Source of the DNA: an uncultured Christensenellaceae bacterium
GTDB lineage: Bacteria; Bacillota; Clostridia; Christensenellales; Pumilibacteraceae
Direction of reading: 5' to 3'
Assembly: GCA_910587455.1 (NCBI GenBank)
Contig: CAJULK010000001.1
Span: forward strand, 77,503-141,502
DNA length: 64,000 nt
The position numbers and the translations under genes were made by a program. This document shows, in pieces, positions 35,209-44,570 of the stretch. Numbering within the stretch: the first letter of the stretch is position 1; every line of letters starts with the position of its first letter. Below the pieces are notes generated by a model. The model was not told the DNA's origin. It saw nothing but the letters and a program-made list of their open reading frames with translations, and made no database searches.

Positions 35209-36078
35209 ATGAGTTTCATTCTCGCCACAGACACGTCTTGCGACATATTCAGATCGGAACTTCGCGAACGCAATATAGAGTATAAGCCGCTTATCTATAC
35301 TATAGACGGCAACGAGAACTTCGACGAGTTTTCGAGCGACGCCGAATACAAGGCGTTCTACGACGAGATCCGCGCGGGCAAAATGCCCACCACTTCGCAG
35401 ATTAACATCGCCGAGCACGAAGACTTTTTTACCGAACTTCTTAACAAATACGAAGGCGATCTAATACACATTACGCTGTCGTCCGGGCTTTCGAGCACGT
35501 ACGCGAGCGCCTGCACTGCCGCCGAAACGGTCATGCGGAAAACAGGCAGAAAAATATACGTCGTGGACTCGCTTCAAGCCACGATCGGTCAGCGTCAGGT
35601 CGTTGACGAAGCGCAGCGGCTTCGCGACGGCGGAGTCGACGCCGAGACCGCGGCGGCAAAACTCAAAGACTTTGTGGCGCACCTGCACACTTGGTTCATG
35701 CCGTACGACCTAATGCACTTAAAGCGCGGCGGCAGAGTTTCGGGTCCCGCGGCGTACATCGGCACGGCGCTCAACATAAAACCGATATTGTTCATTAACA
35801 AAGTCGGCGGGCTTTCGGTAGTCAAAAAGAAAATCGGCGTCGATAAATGTCTCGCCGATATGACCGCGTCGTTCGTACGCGACGCCGTTCCCGAAGCGCG
35901 CACCGTTTATATCGCAAGCGCGGACAGCGACCACGCCGAAGCTCTTAAACAGCGGATAGAACACGCCCGTCCCGACTGCAAAGTCGTTATCGGCTGGATA
36001 GGTCCGGTTATCGGCGCGCACACCGGCTGCGGCGCGGTCGGACTGTCTTTCCTCTCGCCCATCCTGCGCGAGATTTGA
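35209..36078 (+). CDS. DegV-family fatty-acid-binding protein (second of two)
   Basis: Paralogue of the preceding gene in the same operon, 289 residues. The same blocks are present: ATDTSCDIFRSELRE, TLSSGLSSTYASA, PYDLMHLKRGGRVSGPAA, IGPVIGAHTGCGAVGLSF. The ATG at 35209 has an AGGAG site; an upstream in-frame ATG would overlap the first gene and is rejected. DNA identity with the first copy is nearly complete over about 97 bases (35693-35789) but much lower elsewhere. Two paralogues in tandem may bind different fatty acids, as known for FakB1/FakB2. Followed by a strong terminator. Confidence 0.95.
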   Translation: MSFILATDTSCDIFRSELRERNIEYKPLIYTIDGNENFDEFSSDAEYKAFYDEIRAGKMPTTSQINIAEHEDFFTELLNKYEGDLIHITLSSGLSSTYASACTAAETVMRKTGRKIYVVDSLQATIGQRQVVDEAQRLRDGGVDAETAAAKLKDFVAHLHTWFMPYDLMHLKRGGRVSGPAAYIGTALNIKPILFINKVGGLSVVKKKIGVDKCLADMTASFVRDAVPEARTVYIASADSDHAEALKQRIEHARPDCKVVIGWIGPVIGAHTGCGAVGLSFLSPILREI

Positions 36079-36130
36079 TTTTGCCTTTCCCCTGATGCGG
36101 TTTTATAGTCAACGCATCTCCTTAATATAG

Positions 36131-36156
36131 CCCGCGCCTCGTGCGCGGGTTTTTTA
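36131..36156 (+). terminator. Terminator after the DegV pair
   Basis: Stem CCCGCGC / GCGCGGG with a 5-base loop, followed by seven T residues. Confidence 0.92.
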
Positions 36157-36206
36157 TTGTTTTCCCATCGGTGCCGATCCAAACCCGATCCCGTCCCGAA
36201 AAATAA

Positions 36207-36235
36207 TTGACAAACGCCGTCGAGCGTGATAAACT
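36207..36235 (+). promoter_or_regulatory. Sigma-A promoter of divIC, predicted leaderless
   Basis: TTGACA (36207-36212), 17 bases, TAAACT (36230-36235), then 6 bases to the ATG at 36242. No Shine-Dalgarno sequence is present. Confidence 0.78.
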
Positions 36236-36241
36236 GTCGGT

Positions 36242-36523
36242 ATGAAACGTCAGCTTAACAAATCGGTGATAAAAATCATCGTCGCGGCGCTCGCGGTTTT
36301 TCTCGTACTGCTCATCGTCGCTCTTATAGTAAACCTCGCCAAGCTCGGCGCGGCAAACAGCCGAAAAAGCGAGCTCGCCGAAAAAGCCGCCAAGCTCGAC
36401 GGGATCATAGCCGAAAACGGCACGCTCATCGACTATTGTTCGTCGCCCGAGTTTATAGAAAATTACGCGCGCGAATATCTCGACATGATCTACCGCGGCG
36501 AAATAATCATAGGAATAAAATAG
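36242..36523 (+). CDS. divIC: Septum formation initiator, DivIC/FtsB type
   Basis: Small bitopic division protein, 93 residues. A short cytoplasmic start (MKRQLNKSVIK) precedes one membrane helix (about 12-34) and an extracellular coiled coil (ELAEKAAKLDGIIAENGTLI), ending in the typical ARE-Y/L segment (ENYAREYLDMIYRGE). It works with FtsL and FtsQ/DivIB at the septum. In Bacillus divIC lies next to yabP-yabQ; here those genes are about 19 kb away. It precedes the Ppx/GppA-like gene. Leaderless start as described for its promoter. Confidence 0.85.
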   Translation: MKRQLNKSVIKIIVAALAVFLVLLIVALIVNLAKLGAANSRKSELAEKAAKLDGIIAENGTLIDYCSSPEFIENYAREYLDMIYRGEIIIGIK

Positions 36524-36531
36524 CTCTGCTT

Positions 36532-36552
36532 CGGCGACGGTCAACGTCGCCG
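36532..36552 (+). other. Perfect hairpin between divIC and the ppx-like gene
   Basis: CGGCGACG / CGTCGCCG, 8 bp with a GTCAA loop, 9 bases after the divIC stop. No T-run follows, so it is more likely an mRNA-stabilising or processing element than a terminator. Confidence 0.5.
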
Positions 36553-36575
36553 TATTCGTATTAAAGGATATTTAT

Positions 36576-37418
36576 ATGCGCGCTGCAATCGACATAGGCT
36601 CGAACTCCGTCCGCCTCGCCATGTCCGACGGAACTGTCACGTCCGAAATAACCAAGCTCGCCGACGGCATAGAGCGTACGGGCGCGCTGTCGCCGGCAGG
36701 CGTTGCGGCGACGCTCGATGCGCTCTCGGCATTTGCCGCGCGCTGCCGCGGCTGCGAAAGCGTCGTCGCGTTTGCTACGGAAGCCGTACGACGCGCGTCC
36801 GACGGGCATGAGTTCATTGCCCAAGCCAAGGCGCGCACAGGGTTGAACATAATTCTGCTCTCGCCCGACGACGAAGCGCGGCTCGCTCTTTTCGGCGCCG
36901 CAAAGCCGAACGGCGCCGTCACGGTATGCGATCTCGGCGGCGGCAGCATGGAAGTAATATCGTCGGCAGACGGCGTTTCGCCCGAATATGCCGAGAGCTT
37001 GCAGCTCGGTGTGGTCGTGCTCAAAAACAGATACAACGGCGATTACCGCGCAGCTATAGACGAAGCGCCGTCGCTCGTCGCGAAGTTCGGCAAGATAAAA
37101 GACTACCCTCTCGTCCTTTCGGGCGGAAGCGCATGCGCGATAGCCGCGGGGATGTTGCGCCAAGCCGTATATGACAAAACCGAGATCGACGGAGCGCGTT
37201 TTACGGCGCGCGAGCTCGACGACTTTATGCCGATAGCACTGTCCGAAAAACTGCCCGTGCTCCGACCTGTATGCGCACGGCGCGCCGACACCGTTCCGTA
37301 CGGCGCGATCATTCTTCAAGCGCTTATCAACCACATAGGCGTTACCGAATTTACCGTATCCGATTCGGGCAATCTCGACGCCGTTCTCGGCGGATTCGAG
37401 CTTAACCGAAACAAATAG
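36576..37418 (+). CDS. Ppx/GppA phosphatase-family protein
   Basis: Actin-like-fold phosphatase that may hydrolyse polyphosphate or (p)ppGpp. The 280-residue product has the N-terminal AIDIGSNSVRL motif (phosphate 1), SVVAFATEAVR, and the CDLGGGSMEV motif (phosphate 2), with a C-terminal ADTVPYGAIIL segment. It lacks the HD-type C-terminal domain of full-length Ppx, as common in Clostridia. The ATG at 36576 has an AAAGGA site. It follows divIC in the same direction, an association frequent in clostridial genomes. Exact substrate unknown. Confidence 0.88.
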   Translation: MRAAIDIGSNSVRLAMSDGTVTSEITKLADGIERTGALSPAGVAATLDALSAFAARCRGCESVVAFATEAVRRASDGHEFIAQAKARTGLNIILLSPDDEARLALFGAAKPNGAVTVCDLGGGSMEVISSADGVSPEYAESLQLGVVVLKNRYNGDYRAAIDEAPSLVAKFGKIKDYPLVLSGGSACAIAAGMLRQAVYDKTEIDGARFTARELDDFMPIALSEKLPVLRPVCARRADTVPYGAIILQALINHIGVTEFTVSDSGNLDAVLGGFELNRNK

Positions 37419-37421
37419 AAA

Positions 37422-37459
37422 CAAGCCCCGCCGAACACGTTTTTTCGACGGGGCTTTTG
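37422..37459 (+). terminator. Bidirectional terminator between the ppx-like gene and gerQ
   Basis: AAGCCCCG-CG pairs with CG-CGGGGCTT, T-rich on both sides, between convergent genes. Confidence 0.85.
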
Positions 37460-37480
37460 GTTCGGGCACTTTGCTTTATA

Positions 37481-37729
37481 TCAGAAAAACGTCACGAACT
37501 TTATCGCGTATATGTCGGCAAGAAATATCTTGTCGCCGCAGGAAACACCCACGTAAGCGTTTCCGACTATGTAAATATCGCCCGTGATCGACTGTATCGA
37601 CCCGTTGAAAAGCGAAATCTCGATTTTCGCGCGCTTACCTATGTTTGCGGCAAAAAGCTGTTTCCATGTTCCGATGTTGGATTCGGAATTGAAATCGGGC
37701 ATGGGGTCGGGGAAATTGATGTCTTGCAT
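37481..37729 (-). CDS. gerQ: Spore coat/germination protein GerQ-like
   Basis: An 82-residue protein matching the conserved C-terminal domain of Bacillus GerQ (segment LFAANIGKRAKIEISLFNGS, then DKIFLADIYAIKFVTF). GerQ is a coat protein needed for CwlJ to sit in the spore. The variable Gln/Pro-rich N-terminus of the Bacillus protein is reduced to about 20 residues. The ATG at 37729 has an AAGGAG site. It lies directly downstream of the SleB/CwlJ-type hydrolase gene, the same pairing as cwlJ-gerQ in Bacillus, which supports the name. Confidence 0.85.
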   Translation of the reverse strand: MQDINFPDPMPDFNSESNIGTWKQLFAANIGKRAKIEISLFNGSIQSITGDIYIVGNAYVGVSCGDKIFLADIYAIKFVTFF

Positions 37730-37798
37730 ATCTTAAACTCCTTTTCGGTTTTATATAATTACAAAGTTCGCAGACGCGGCAGAAATTTTGTAGTTCGT

Positions 37799-38209
37799 TC
37801 AGGTCGAATAATATGAGTCGGTAGGCGCATAAAAGCAGTGATTGCCTATGCGCGTATAAAGTCTGCCGTTGTTGTTGGGAAAATTCTGTCTGCATATCTC
37901 CGAATACGGATTGAAAAACCACAGCGAATTGCCGACGGCGCCCAGCCGTCCGCCGCCGAGCGCCCACTGCGCTATGTCGTAGTGAATACTGTCGGGCAGA
38001 ATGTTGAATACGCTTTGCGGTTGGTCGGTAGCACATTCGAATTGCCGCGGCGCAAAAACGACGTCGCTCACGGTGTTGTATCTGCCGTACTCGCCTGCCG
38101 AAGCATTAACTCTGTTCATGACGACGGACGCAACGGCGCGCATACCGTTCTCGCCCTCGCCGCCCGCTTCGCACTTGATCAGCCTCGCCAAAAGTTCCAA
38201 TTCATTCAT
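37799..38209 (-). CDS. cwlJ: Spore cortex-lytic hydrolase, SleB/CwlJ type
   Basis: Cell-wall hydrolase (Hydrolase_2 domain) expected to degrade spore cortex at germination. The 136-residue product starts MNELELLARLIKCEAGGEG, with the catalytic Glu in CEAGGEG, followed by VASVVMNRV and a C-terminal RIGNHCFYAP. It has no signal peptide or peptidoglycan-binding domain, as in CwlJ rather than SleB. It precedes gerQ, its known partner. The ATG at 38209 lacks a Shine-Dalgarno site and lies 7 bases after CATATATA, so it may be another leaderless gene. Confidence 0.9.
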   Translation of the reverse strand: MNELELLARLIKCEAGGEGENGMRAVASVVMNRVNASAGEYGRYNTVSDVVFAPRQFECATDQPQSVFNILPDSIHYDIAQWALGGGRLGAVGNSLWFFNPYSEICRQNFPNNNGRLYTRIGNHCFYAPTDSYYST

Positions 38210-38325
38210 ACCGTTTTATATATGCGGCGAAACGAACGCATGTGATAAAAATCCGCACGCAAAAAACGTCCGGGCGCGTTTTCGGCTTCCGAACGTTTTT
38301 TCGAACCTATAGATTCACATCGAGA

Positions 38326-38757
38326 TCATTCCTGCTTGCCCGCTCCAAGCGCGGCGAGAGTCTTTCGCACCGCGGCAAGCGCCTCGAACGGATCGTCTAT
38401 ATCCGCGACAGCCTTTTCCATGGGGCACGATCCGTCGCCGCGGCGATTTATTATATGCGGCGCGAGAGTGCCGTATGTCAGGCGTATGCCGCGCTTTCGG
38501 CAAACTTCGACCGCACCCTCGCTCGCAACGCACGCGTACAGCTCGGCGATGCCGAGAACGGCGTACAACATCGCTGCGGCCTTGCCGACGACTTTATCCG
38601 CCGCGATATAGCCGCGAAGTTCTCTGCCGCCGTCTATGAGTTCCACGAGCGGTTTTACTCCGCGCTCGCGGCTTGTAATAAGCGCCTCGCCGTCCGTCAA
38701 AGCCAAAGTCGGTCCGTCGGACGCGAGCAACGCTTTTATATAATCCATGCCGTACAT
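38326..38757 (-). CDS. DUF1893-domain protein
   Basis: A 143-residue member of the DUF1893 (TM1506-like) family. The diagnostic stretches are SRERGVKPLVELI, AADKVVGKAAAML and GSCPMEKAVADIDDP. The fold is related to cytidine-deaminase-like proteins but no activity is established. The ATG at 38757 lies 1 base after the stop of the ECF transporter gene, and an earlier start would overlap it. The tight coupling suggests a role linked to that importer's substrate. Confidence 0.85.
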   Translation of the reverse strand: MYGMDYIKALLASDGPTLALTDGEALITSRERGVKPLVELIDGGRELRGYIAADKVVGKAAAMLYAVLGIAELYACVASEGAVEVCRKRGIRLTYGTLAPHIINRRGDGSCPMEKAVADIDDPFEALAAVRKTLAALGAGKQE

Positions 38758-38758
38758 A

Positions 38759-39343
38759 TTACGCGCGGTCACGGTCGCGGTTTATCGCAGCCGACAGCCC
38801 CATTACGATAAACGGCGCAGCAACGGCTTGGAGTACGAGACCGATAAATCCGGTTTGGATCTGCGCCCAAACCATAGAAACGGACAACGGCGAAACAGAT
38901 TGAAACACCGCCGCCGTAACGACGAATACCGTTCTTCCGCATACCGCCGCCAAGAGAACGGCGGGGAACGCCATCCACGAATTCTTTTCGATACGCTTGG
39001 AAAATGCGCCCGATACCGCGGCGAATACCGCAAGTTCCGCGATCATGTAAGGAAGCCGCACCGCCGCGGGCATAGGATTGCCGAAAGCGAGCGTTATAAG
39101 AAAACTGACAACGGGCGAAAGCACGCCTACCCCTAGCCCCCATTTCCAACCGAGTATACATCCGCCTATCAGCACGGGCAAGTACATGGGAAGCCATTTT
39201 ACGCCGCCGCTCGCGCCGAAAGCGGCGTGCACTGCCTGCGGCAAAATCACGGCAAGCGCCACAAGCCCCGCCGATACGAGCATCTTTACGGTTATTTTGA
39301 GTTTGAAACTCAAATTTCTTCTTGTCAATACAGCGTCCAACAT
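38759..39343 (-). CDS. ECF transporter substrate-binding (S) component
   Basis: Integral membrane protein (194 residues, about six hydrophobic segments) that captures a vitamin or small nutrient and works with the shared EcfA/A'/T energising module, which is not in this window. Features include the first loop MYLPVLIGGCILGWKWGLGV and RLPYMIAELAVFA. The ATG follows an AAAGGAG site inside the end of the aldo/keto reductase gene. It is between that gene and DUF1893. Substrate unknown. Confidence 0.8.
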   Translation of the reverse strand: MLDAVLTRRNLSFKLKITVKMLVSAGLVALAVILPQAVHAAFGASGGVKWLPMYLPVLIGGCILGWKWGLGVGVLSPVVSFLITLAFGNPMPAAVRLPYMIAELAVFAAVSGAFSKRIEKNSWMAFPAVLLAAVCGRTVFVVTAAVFQSVSPLSVSMVWAQIQTGFIGLVLQAVAAPFIVMGLSAAINRDRDRA

Positions 39344-39344
39344 T

Positions 39345-40484
39345 TTAATCGCTCTCCTTTAATCTTTTTGTGAAGTCGGTCATCATTTCGGATATTTTGA
39401 TTCCCTGCGGACAGACCTTTTCGCAGCTTTTGCAGCCGACGCAAGAATCCGGCTTTTTGTCGTCTGCATACGACAGAAGCGCCATAGGCGCAATGAATCC
39501 GCCGTCCGTAAAAATGTGTTCGTTATACAGCTTGATAAGTTCGGGAATATCGAGTTCTTTGGGACAGTGACTCGTGCAGTACCTGCATGCCGTGCAAGGG
39601 AGTTTCGTTCTGCCCGTCATCCTGTCCGCAATGCCGAAAAGCGTGCGCATTTCCGCGTCGTTAAGCGGCTTGTCCTCTGCAAACGTTTTAATGTTGTCCT
39701 TTACCTGAGCCATGTCCGACATGCCCGAAAGTATAACGGAGATCTGCGGTATGCTCTGCAAAAACCGGAACGCCCAAGCGGGCACGCCCTCGTCGGGGCG
39801 CAACGCTTTCAGCGCGGCTTCGTCTCCTTTCGCAAGGCTTACGAGCTTGCCGCCGCGCAGCGGCTCCATTACCCATACGGGAATGTTATAGCTTGCGAGA
39901 AGCTGCGTTTTCTCTTTGGCGTTCTGAAACTCCCAGTCGAGATAATTTATCTGAAGCTGTCCGAATTCCATATATTCGCCGTACTTTTCGAGAAAGCGCT
40001 TTAATATCGCGTAATCGCCGTGTCCCGAAAATCCGAGGTGCTTGATCCGCCCGTTTTTCTTCTGCGCCGCAAGATACTCGAATATGCCGTACTTCTCGTC
40101 GAGATACGCGTCGATATTCATTTCGCACACGTTATGAAACAGATAGAAATCGAAGTAATCGACTCCGCACTTTTTGAGCTGCGTTTCGAAAATGCTTTCG
40201 ACCTTATCCATATTGGCAAGGTCGTAGCCGGGGAACTTGCTCGCGAGATAAAAACTTTCCCGCGGATACTTTTTGAGTATCTTACCCATAACCGTTTCGG
40301 AATTGCCGTCGTGATAACCCCACGCCGTGTCGTAATAATTTACGCCGTTCTTCATGGCGTAATCGACCATTTTCTCCGCCTCGGCTTCATCGATGTCGGC
40401 ATACACTCCGTTCTTGACGGGCAGACGCATACAGCCGAACCCGAGCGCCGACAGCTTTTTGCCTTGAAACTCTCTGTAAATCAT
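39345..40484 (-). CDS. Aldo/keto reductase with C-terminal 4Fe-4S ferredoxin domain
   Basis: A 379-residue oxidoreductase. The N-terminal barrel has the aldo/keto reductase signatures LGFGCMRLP, NYYDTAWGYHDG (catalytic Asp and Tyr) and KHLGFSGHGDY. The last ~100 residues carry two cysteine clusters, CTACRYCTSHCP and CVGCKSCEKVCP, for iron-sulphur centres. This fusion is typical of anaerobes. The ATG follows AAAAGGAGG. It heads the run to the ECF component and DUF1893, with which it is nearly gapless (1 base). Substrate not known. Confidence 0.94.
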   Translation of the reverse strand: MIYREFQGKKLSALGFGCMRLPVKNGVYADIDEAEAEKMVDYAMKNGVNYYDTAWGYHDGNSETVMGKILKKYPRESFYLASKFPGYDLANMDKVESIFETQLKKCGVDYFDFYLFHNVCEMNIDAYLDEKYGIFEYLAAQKKNGRIKHLGFSGHGDYAILKRFLEKYGEYMEFGQLQINYLDWEFQNAKEKTQLLASYNIPVWVMEPLRGGKLVSLAKGDEAALKALRPDEGVPAWAFRFLQSIPQISVILSGMSDMAQVKDNIKTFAEDKPLNDAEMRTLFGIADRMTGRTKLPCTACRYCTSHCPKELDIPELIKLYNEHIFTDGGFIAPMALLSYADDKKPDSCVGCKSCEKVCPQGIKISEMMTDFTKRLKESD

Positions 40485-40549
40485 TTTACCTCCTTTTTTT
40501 GATTTTCATATTATTTAGGCTTGACATCCGACCGCAACACAGCCGTCCG

Positions 40550-41410
40550 TCAAAACATAACGAGAAGAAACCCCGACAATACGCCCACAAACAGCGCAAA
40601 CGCGGGCAGCTTGCTTTTCCACATAAGAATTGACTCGGGCAGCAGTTCGCCGAACACGACATACAGCATAGCGCCGCTCGCAAAGCCCAAAGACAGCACG
40701 AGCATGATATCGTTTATACCGCCCAACGCAAAACCTATGAGCGCGCCGAACACGGTGGGCAGCCCGCTGAGCGCGGTCAGAAGCGTAGCCTTGACCTTGC
40801 CCATGCCGCCCGAGATAAGCGGCACGGATACCGCCATTCCCTCGGGGATATTGTGCAGTCCTATGACTACCGCCATTATGAATCCGCTGCTCGAAAACAG
40901 GCTCGACGCGACGTCGCTTTCCGTCGCGTACGACGCGCCTATGACCATGCCCTCGGGCAGATTGTGCAATGCGATAGCCGTCATCATCACAAGCCCCGCC
41001 ACAAACAGATTGGTCTTGGCTTTTTTATGCGTTTCGAGATGGTTGGAATGGATGAGCTCGTCGAGGTCGTCCGCCGTAGCGGGATGGTTTTCGTCTATAT
41101 GCTTTACTTCGCGGTTTGTGCGTTTATCGATAATAAAATTAAGAAGATATACCACGCCGTAACCGACAACAACCGCCGCAACTACTATCGCGGGCGTGTA
41201 CGACGGAAGAGCGCCCTCGTTCATCATGGCTATAGGCTCGCTCATAAGATCGAAGCACACTACGGCGAGCATGATGCCTGCGGCGAAAGAAAGCAGCAGA
41301 CTGACCGTCTTGTTAGACTCGCGCCTGAGCACCGCCCCGACTGCGCCGCCCAGTCCCGTGCCGACTACGCCCGATATGAATGTTATTACGATTATCGCTA
41401 AGTATTCCAT
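40550..41410 (-). CDS. ZIP-family metal transporter
   Basis: Zinc (or other divalent cation) importer, 286 residues, about eight membrane segments. Metal-site helices HNLPEGMVIGASYA and HNIPEGMAVSVP are intact. A cytoplasmic His-containing loop (about 135-165, with HIDENHPATADD and HSNHLETH) is typical of metal-sensing ZIP loops. The start is the ATG at 41410; the longer frame lacks membrane character and a ribosome site. It has its own promoter. Confidence 0.93.
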   Translation of the reverse strand: MEYLAIIVITFISGVVGTGLGGAVGAVLRRESNKTVSLLLSFAAGIMLAVVCFDLMSEPIAMMNEGALPSYTPAIVVAAVVVGYGVVYLLNFIIDKRTNREVKHIDENHPATADDLDELIHSNHLETHKKAKTNLFVAGLVMMTAIALHNLPEGMVIGASYATESDVASSLFSSSGFIMAVVIGLHNIPEGMAVSVPLISGGMGKVKATLLTALSGLPTVFGALIGFALGGINDIMLVLSLGFASGAMLYVVFGELLPESILMWKSKLPAFALFVGVLSGFLLVMF

Positions 41411-41468
41411 GCGGGCGACTGTCCTTTCGGGAGATTTCGGATCGAGCGGCTCACTCGACCGTGCATAT

Positions 41469-41497
41469 ATAATATCGCATATATGCTCACAAAGCAA
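41469..41497 (-). promoter_or_regulatory. Sigma-A promoter of the ZIP transporter
   Basis: Minus strand TTGCTT (41497-41492), 17 bases, TATTAT (41474-41469). No zinc-repressor box was recognised. Confidence 0.6.
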
Positions 41498-41595
41498 GCA
41501 CACGGAGGCGATCGGACGATATTTGCGAAAAAACCGACTTTCGGCTATCCGCGAACACAAGCTACAACCCGCCGTATCTGCGCAAATCGGCTGCG

Positions 41596-43785
41596 CTATC
41601 TCTTTTCAGCGAGTATTTTGGAAACGGTCTGTAAAAGCAGCGGCACGTCCAGCGGTTTTGCGAGATGTTCGTCCATACCGCATTCTATCGAAGCGCGCCT
41701 ATCCACGTCGAACGCATTGGCAGACAGAGCTACTATCGGCAGCCGCGAATGTGCGGGGTCGTCGAGTTTGCGGATAGCGCGCGTCGCTTCCCTTCCGTCC
41801 ATGACGGGCATTTGTATATCCATAAGAACGAGCGCATACTCGCGCGGCGCAGAAGCCCGAACTTTATCGACGGCGATCCTGCCGTTTGCGGCGGTATCTA
41901 CCTCGAATCCCAACTCCTCGAGAATTTCCGTTTCTATCTCGAGATTGATCTCGTTGTCGTCTACGAGCAAGATCTTTTTGTCGGCGAGATCCGCGTCGTT
42001 TCCATCCGCCGCGCAAGCGTCGTTTTTCGGAAGCCTGAACCCGAGCGTGACGGTGAACGTGCTACCCGTTCCGACCTCGCTCGCGACTTCTATATGTCCG
42101 CCCATAGATTCGGTTATATGCTTGGCAATGGTAAGCCCCAGCCCCGTGCCGTAAACGCCGCTGAACGTCGTATTCTTTTCGCGCTCGAACGGTTCGAATA
42201 TGCGCGGAAGTACTTCGGGCGATATACCTATCCCGTCGTCTGTGATCTCGAATTTGTATGTCGCGAACTCTTCGACGCTGGCGTCGCGCTCGGTAACGGC
42301 AACGGTGACGTGTCCGCCGTTTTCGGTATACGTAACGGCGTTGCTCGCAAGATGCGTCAACAGCTGTTTGAGCTTGTCTTTGTCGCCGAGCACGGCGTCG
42401 TGAGTGATTGCGCTTTTCAATTCGACGGATATGTTTTTCTGTTTTGCTCTCTGCGAGATCGAAGCACACACTTCACACATCAATTCGGACACCGAACACT
42501 CCGCTTCGAGAAGCGGCATGTCCTGCGCTTCCGTATACGAAAGCGCGAGAACTTTATCCACGAGATCGAGCATCTGCTTACCCGTCTCTTCTATCCTGTC
42601 AAGATAGCTGCGCAGAACTTCGGCATTGTTTATATTATTGCGTGCGAGCATTGTGAATCCGAATATCGCGTTGAGCGGCGTACGCATATCGTGCGACATG
42701 TTGGAAAGAAACGAGTTTTTTGCGACTTCCGCCACTCGCGCGTTGCGAAGCGCGTCCTCGAGAATCTGCTTGTGCTTAATCTCCTGCAAAACTTCGACGT
42801 CGATGTTGCGGTAACCCATAACGAGCTTGCCTATGCGCTCGCCGTCGCCCACATTAGCCATACGCAGCTGCAAATATTTTGTCTCGCCGTTTTGAATACA
42901 GCGGTAATTGACGTAAAAAGTAGGCGATTCGCCCATCTTTTTGATAATATATTCGGGTGACGTCCGCTCTAATACAAGCCCGCGGTCGTCGGGGTGCACC
43001 CAACACTCCGCATAGTCGCGCAAAAACCGCCGAAACGGTTTTGCCTGCAATTTCTTTTCGAACTGACGCTCGAGCCGCGTGCTCAATCTGTACGGAAGAA
43101 CGAGATCGGCGTCCATATCGGCATACAGAATAGATTCGTAATTTATGCTCAGCCCCTCGATAACTTCGAGCCGCTGCAAGTGCTCTTGACGAATGAGTTT
43201 ACGTTCTTTGTCGTATTCTTCGATGAGCGTCTTAAGCTTTTGCACCTTTTCGTTCTTGGCGCTCATTAGCGCGAAACGACGTGTTATCTTATCGGTGGCG
43301 TCCGTGACGAACACATAAAACATGTCGCCCATCGACGCGCTGTGCACATAATGCCCGAAGTCCTCTACCCACCGCACGGTGCCGTCTTTGCGCAAAATAC
43401 GGTATTCCACATAATCGAGCTCGTCTTGATTGTGCGCTATCTGCTCGTGTATGCTCGCTTCCACCCGTTCTATATCGTCCGGATGCACCATGCCCGTAAA
43501 CGTATTGCCTGTAAGTTTCTCGAACTCGGCAAACGACCCGCAACCGAAAATGCGCAGCAGCGCTTTATTGACGAACAGGATCTTTTTGGTATCGTCTCTG
43601 TATATAAAAAATCCGCCGGGGATCTCGTCTACAAACTCTTTGAGTTCCGCCGCGAGATCGGCGCAATGCAAAACACCCGCTTCGCCCGAAACGGAATCGC
43701 TCCCCGACGTATCGTTGCCGCGACGAGTGTCAAAGAATGAAACCAACTGCCGTATAAGTCCGCGCTCGTCTTCTTTCCTGTCCAT
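41596..43785 (-). CDS. Cytoplasmic PAS-sensor hybrid histidine kinase with receiver domain
   Basis: A 729-residue signalling protein without membrane segments. A PAS domain spans about 45-165 ([20 protein letters not shown]), a coiled-coil and second PAS-like region about 175-335, HisKA with H365 ([11 protein letters not shown]), HATPase about 440-590 ([16 protein letters not shown]), and a C-terminal receiver with [22 protein letters not shown] and ALSANAF. No HPt domain is fused, so an external phosphotransfer partner is needed. It is divergent from the flavin reductase-rubredoxin gene, hinting at redox or metabolic sensing. The ATG has a GGAG site. Confidence 0.93.
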   Translation of the reverse strand: MDRKEDERGLIRQLVSFFDTRRGNDTSGSDSVSGEAGVLHCADLAAELKEFVDEIPGGFFIYRDDTKKILFVNKALLRIFGCGSFAEFEKLTGNTFTGMVHPDDIERVEASIHEQIAHNQDELDYVEYRILRKDGTVRWVEDFGHYVHSASMGDMFYVFVTDATDKITRRFALMSAKNEKVQKLKTLIEEYDKERKLIRQEHLQRLEVIEGLSINYESILYADMDADLVLPYRLSTRLERQFEKKLQAKPFRRFLRDYAECWVHPDDRGLVLERTSPEYIIKKMGESPTFYVNYRCIQNGETKYLQLRMANVGDGERIGKLVMGYRNIDVEVLQEIKHKQILEDALRNARVAEVAKNSFLSNMSHDMRTPLNAIFGFTMLARNNINNAEVLRSYLDRIEETGKQMLDLVDKVLALSYTEAQDMPLLEAECSVSELMCEVCASISQRAKQKNISVELKSAITHDAVLGDKDKLKQLLTHLASNAVTYTENGGHVTVAVTERDASVEEFATYKFEITDDGIGISPEVLPRIFEPFEREKNTTFSGVYGTGLGLTIAKHITESMGGHIEVASEVGTGSTFTVTLGFRLPKNDACAADGNDADLADKKILLVDDNEINLEIETEILEELGFEVDTAANGRIAVDKVRASAPREYALVLMDIQMPVMDGREATRAIRKLDDPAHSRLPIVALSANAFDVDRRASIECGMDEHLAKPLDVPLLLQTVSKILAEKR

Positions 43786-43804
43786 ACAATCTCCGTATGT
43801 TTAC

Positions 43805-43834
43805 ATTTTATCACAATGCGCATGCGTTTGTCAA
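43805..43834 (-). promoter_or_regulatory. Sigma-A promoter of the hybrid histidine kinase
   Basis: Minus strand TTGACA (43834-43829), 18 bases, TAAAAT (43810-43805). Confidence 0.75.
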
Positions 43835-43944
43835 CCTGCGATCCGCATATTATCGGCGCGCGCGTTTTCTATAATTACCGCATTTTTCGGGCATACTTTA
43901 CTTATACCTACATTTCGAAAATACAGCAAAAAGGATACGCAAAA

Positions 43945-44547
43945 ATGCAAAACCCCGACATCGCATTGAAAATAACGCAGGGCATGTACGTGCTGACGAC
44001 CGTCGGCGGCGGGTGCATAGTGGACGCCGTTTCGCAGGTAAACGGCGAAGCGCAGCCGCTCATAGCCGTCGCCGTCATGAAAACAAACTACACGCACGAG
44101 CTCATGCAAAACAACGACAGATTCGCACTGTCCGTCATAGGCAAAAACTCCGATCCGAATATAATAAAAACTTTCGGATTTCAATCCATGCGCGACGCCG
44201 ATAAGTTCGCGCAAGCCCAAACGTCCGAAACGAGCGGAATAAACACGGTAAACGGCACGCTCGGATACATGATACTCGACAAGGTCGATTCCGTAGATAC
44301 GGGCACGCACACGCTGTTTATAGGCAGGTATGCGGAAGGTCGCGTGACCGACGATTCCGAGCCGATGAGCTACGCATATTACGCCGAACATAAGTCCGAA
44401 CTGACCAAAGCGACGACCGCCGCCGGCAAAACCGCTTGGGTCTGCACGGTTTGCGGCTACGTCTATTACGGCGACGAAATTCCGGACGGCTACGTCTGCC
44501 CGCTTTGCGGCGTGGGTGCGGATCTGTTCGAAAAAGTCGAGAAATAG
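43945..44547 (+). CDS. Flavin reductase-rubredoxin fusion (high-molecular-weight rubredoxin type)
   Basis: A 200-residue redox protein. The N-terminal 155 residues are a flavin-reductase (FMN-binding split-barrel) domain ([25 protein letters not shown]). The C-terminal ~40 residues are a rubredoxin with CTVCGYVY and CPLCGVG cysteine pairs. Such proteins pass electrons from NAD(P)H to flavodiiron proteins for oxygen or NO reduction in anaerobes. The ATG follows AAAGGA. No flavodiiron gene is nearby. It is divergent from the hybrid kinase. Confidence 0.93.
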   Translation: MQNPDIALKITQGMYVLTTVGGGCIVDAVSQVNGEAQPLIAVAVMKTNYTHELMQNNDRFALSVIGKNSDPNIIKTFGFQSMRDADKFAQAQTSETSGINTVNGTLGYMILDKVDSVDTGTHTLFIGRYAEGRVTDDSEPMSYAYYAEHKSELTKATTAAGKTAWVCTVCGYVYYGDEIPDGYVCPLCGVGADLFEKVEK

Positions 44548-44570
44548 AAAAGCCGATTTTTTACCGAGCG

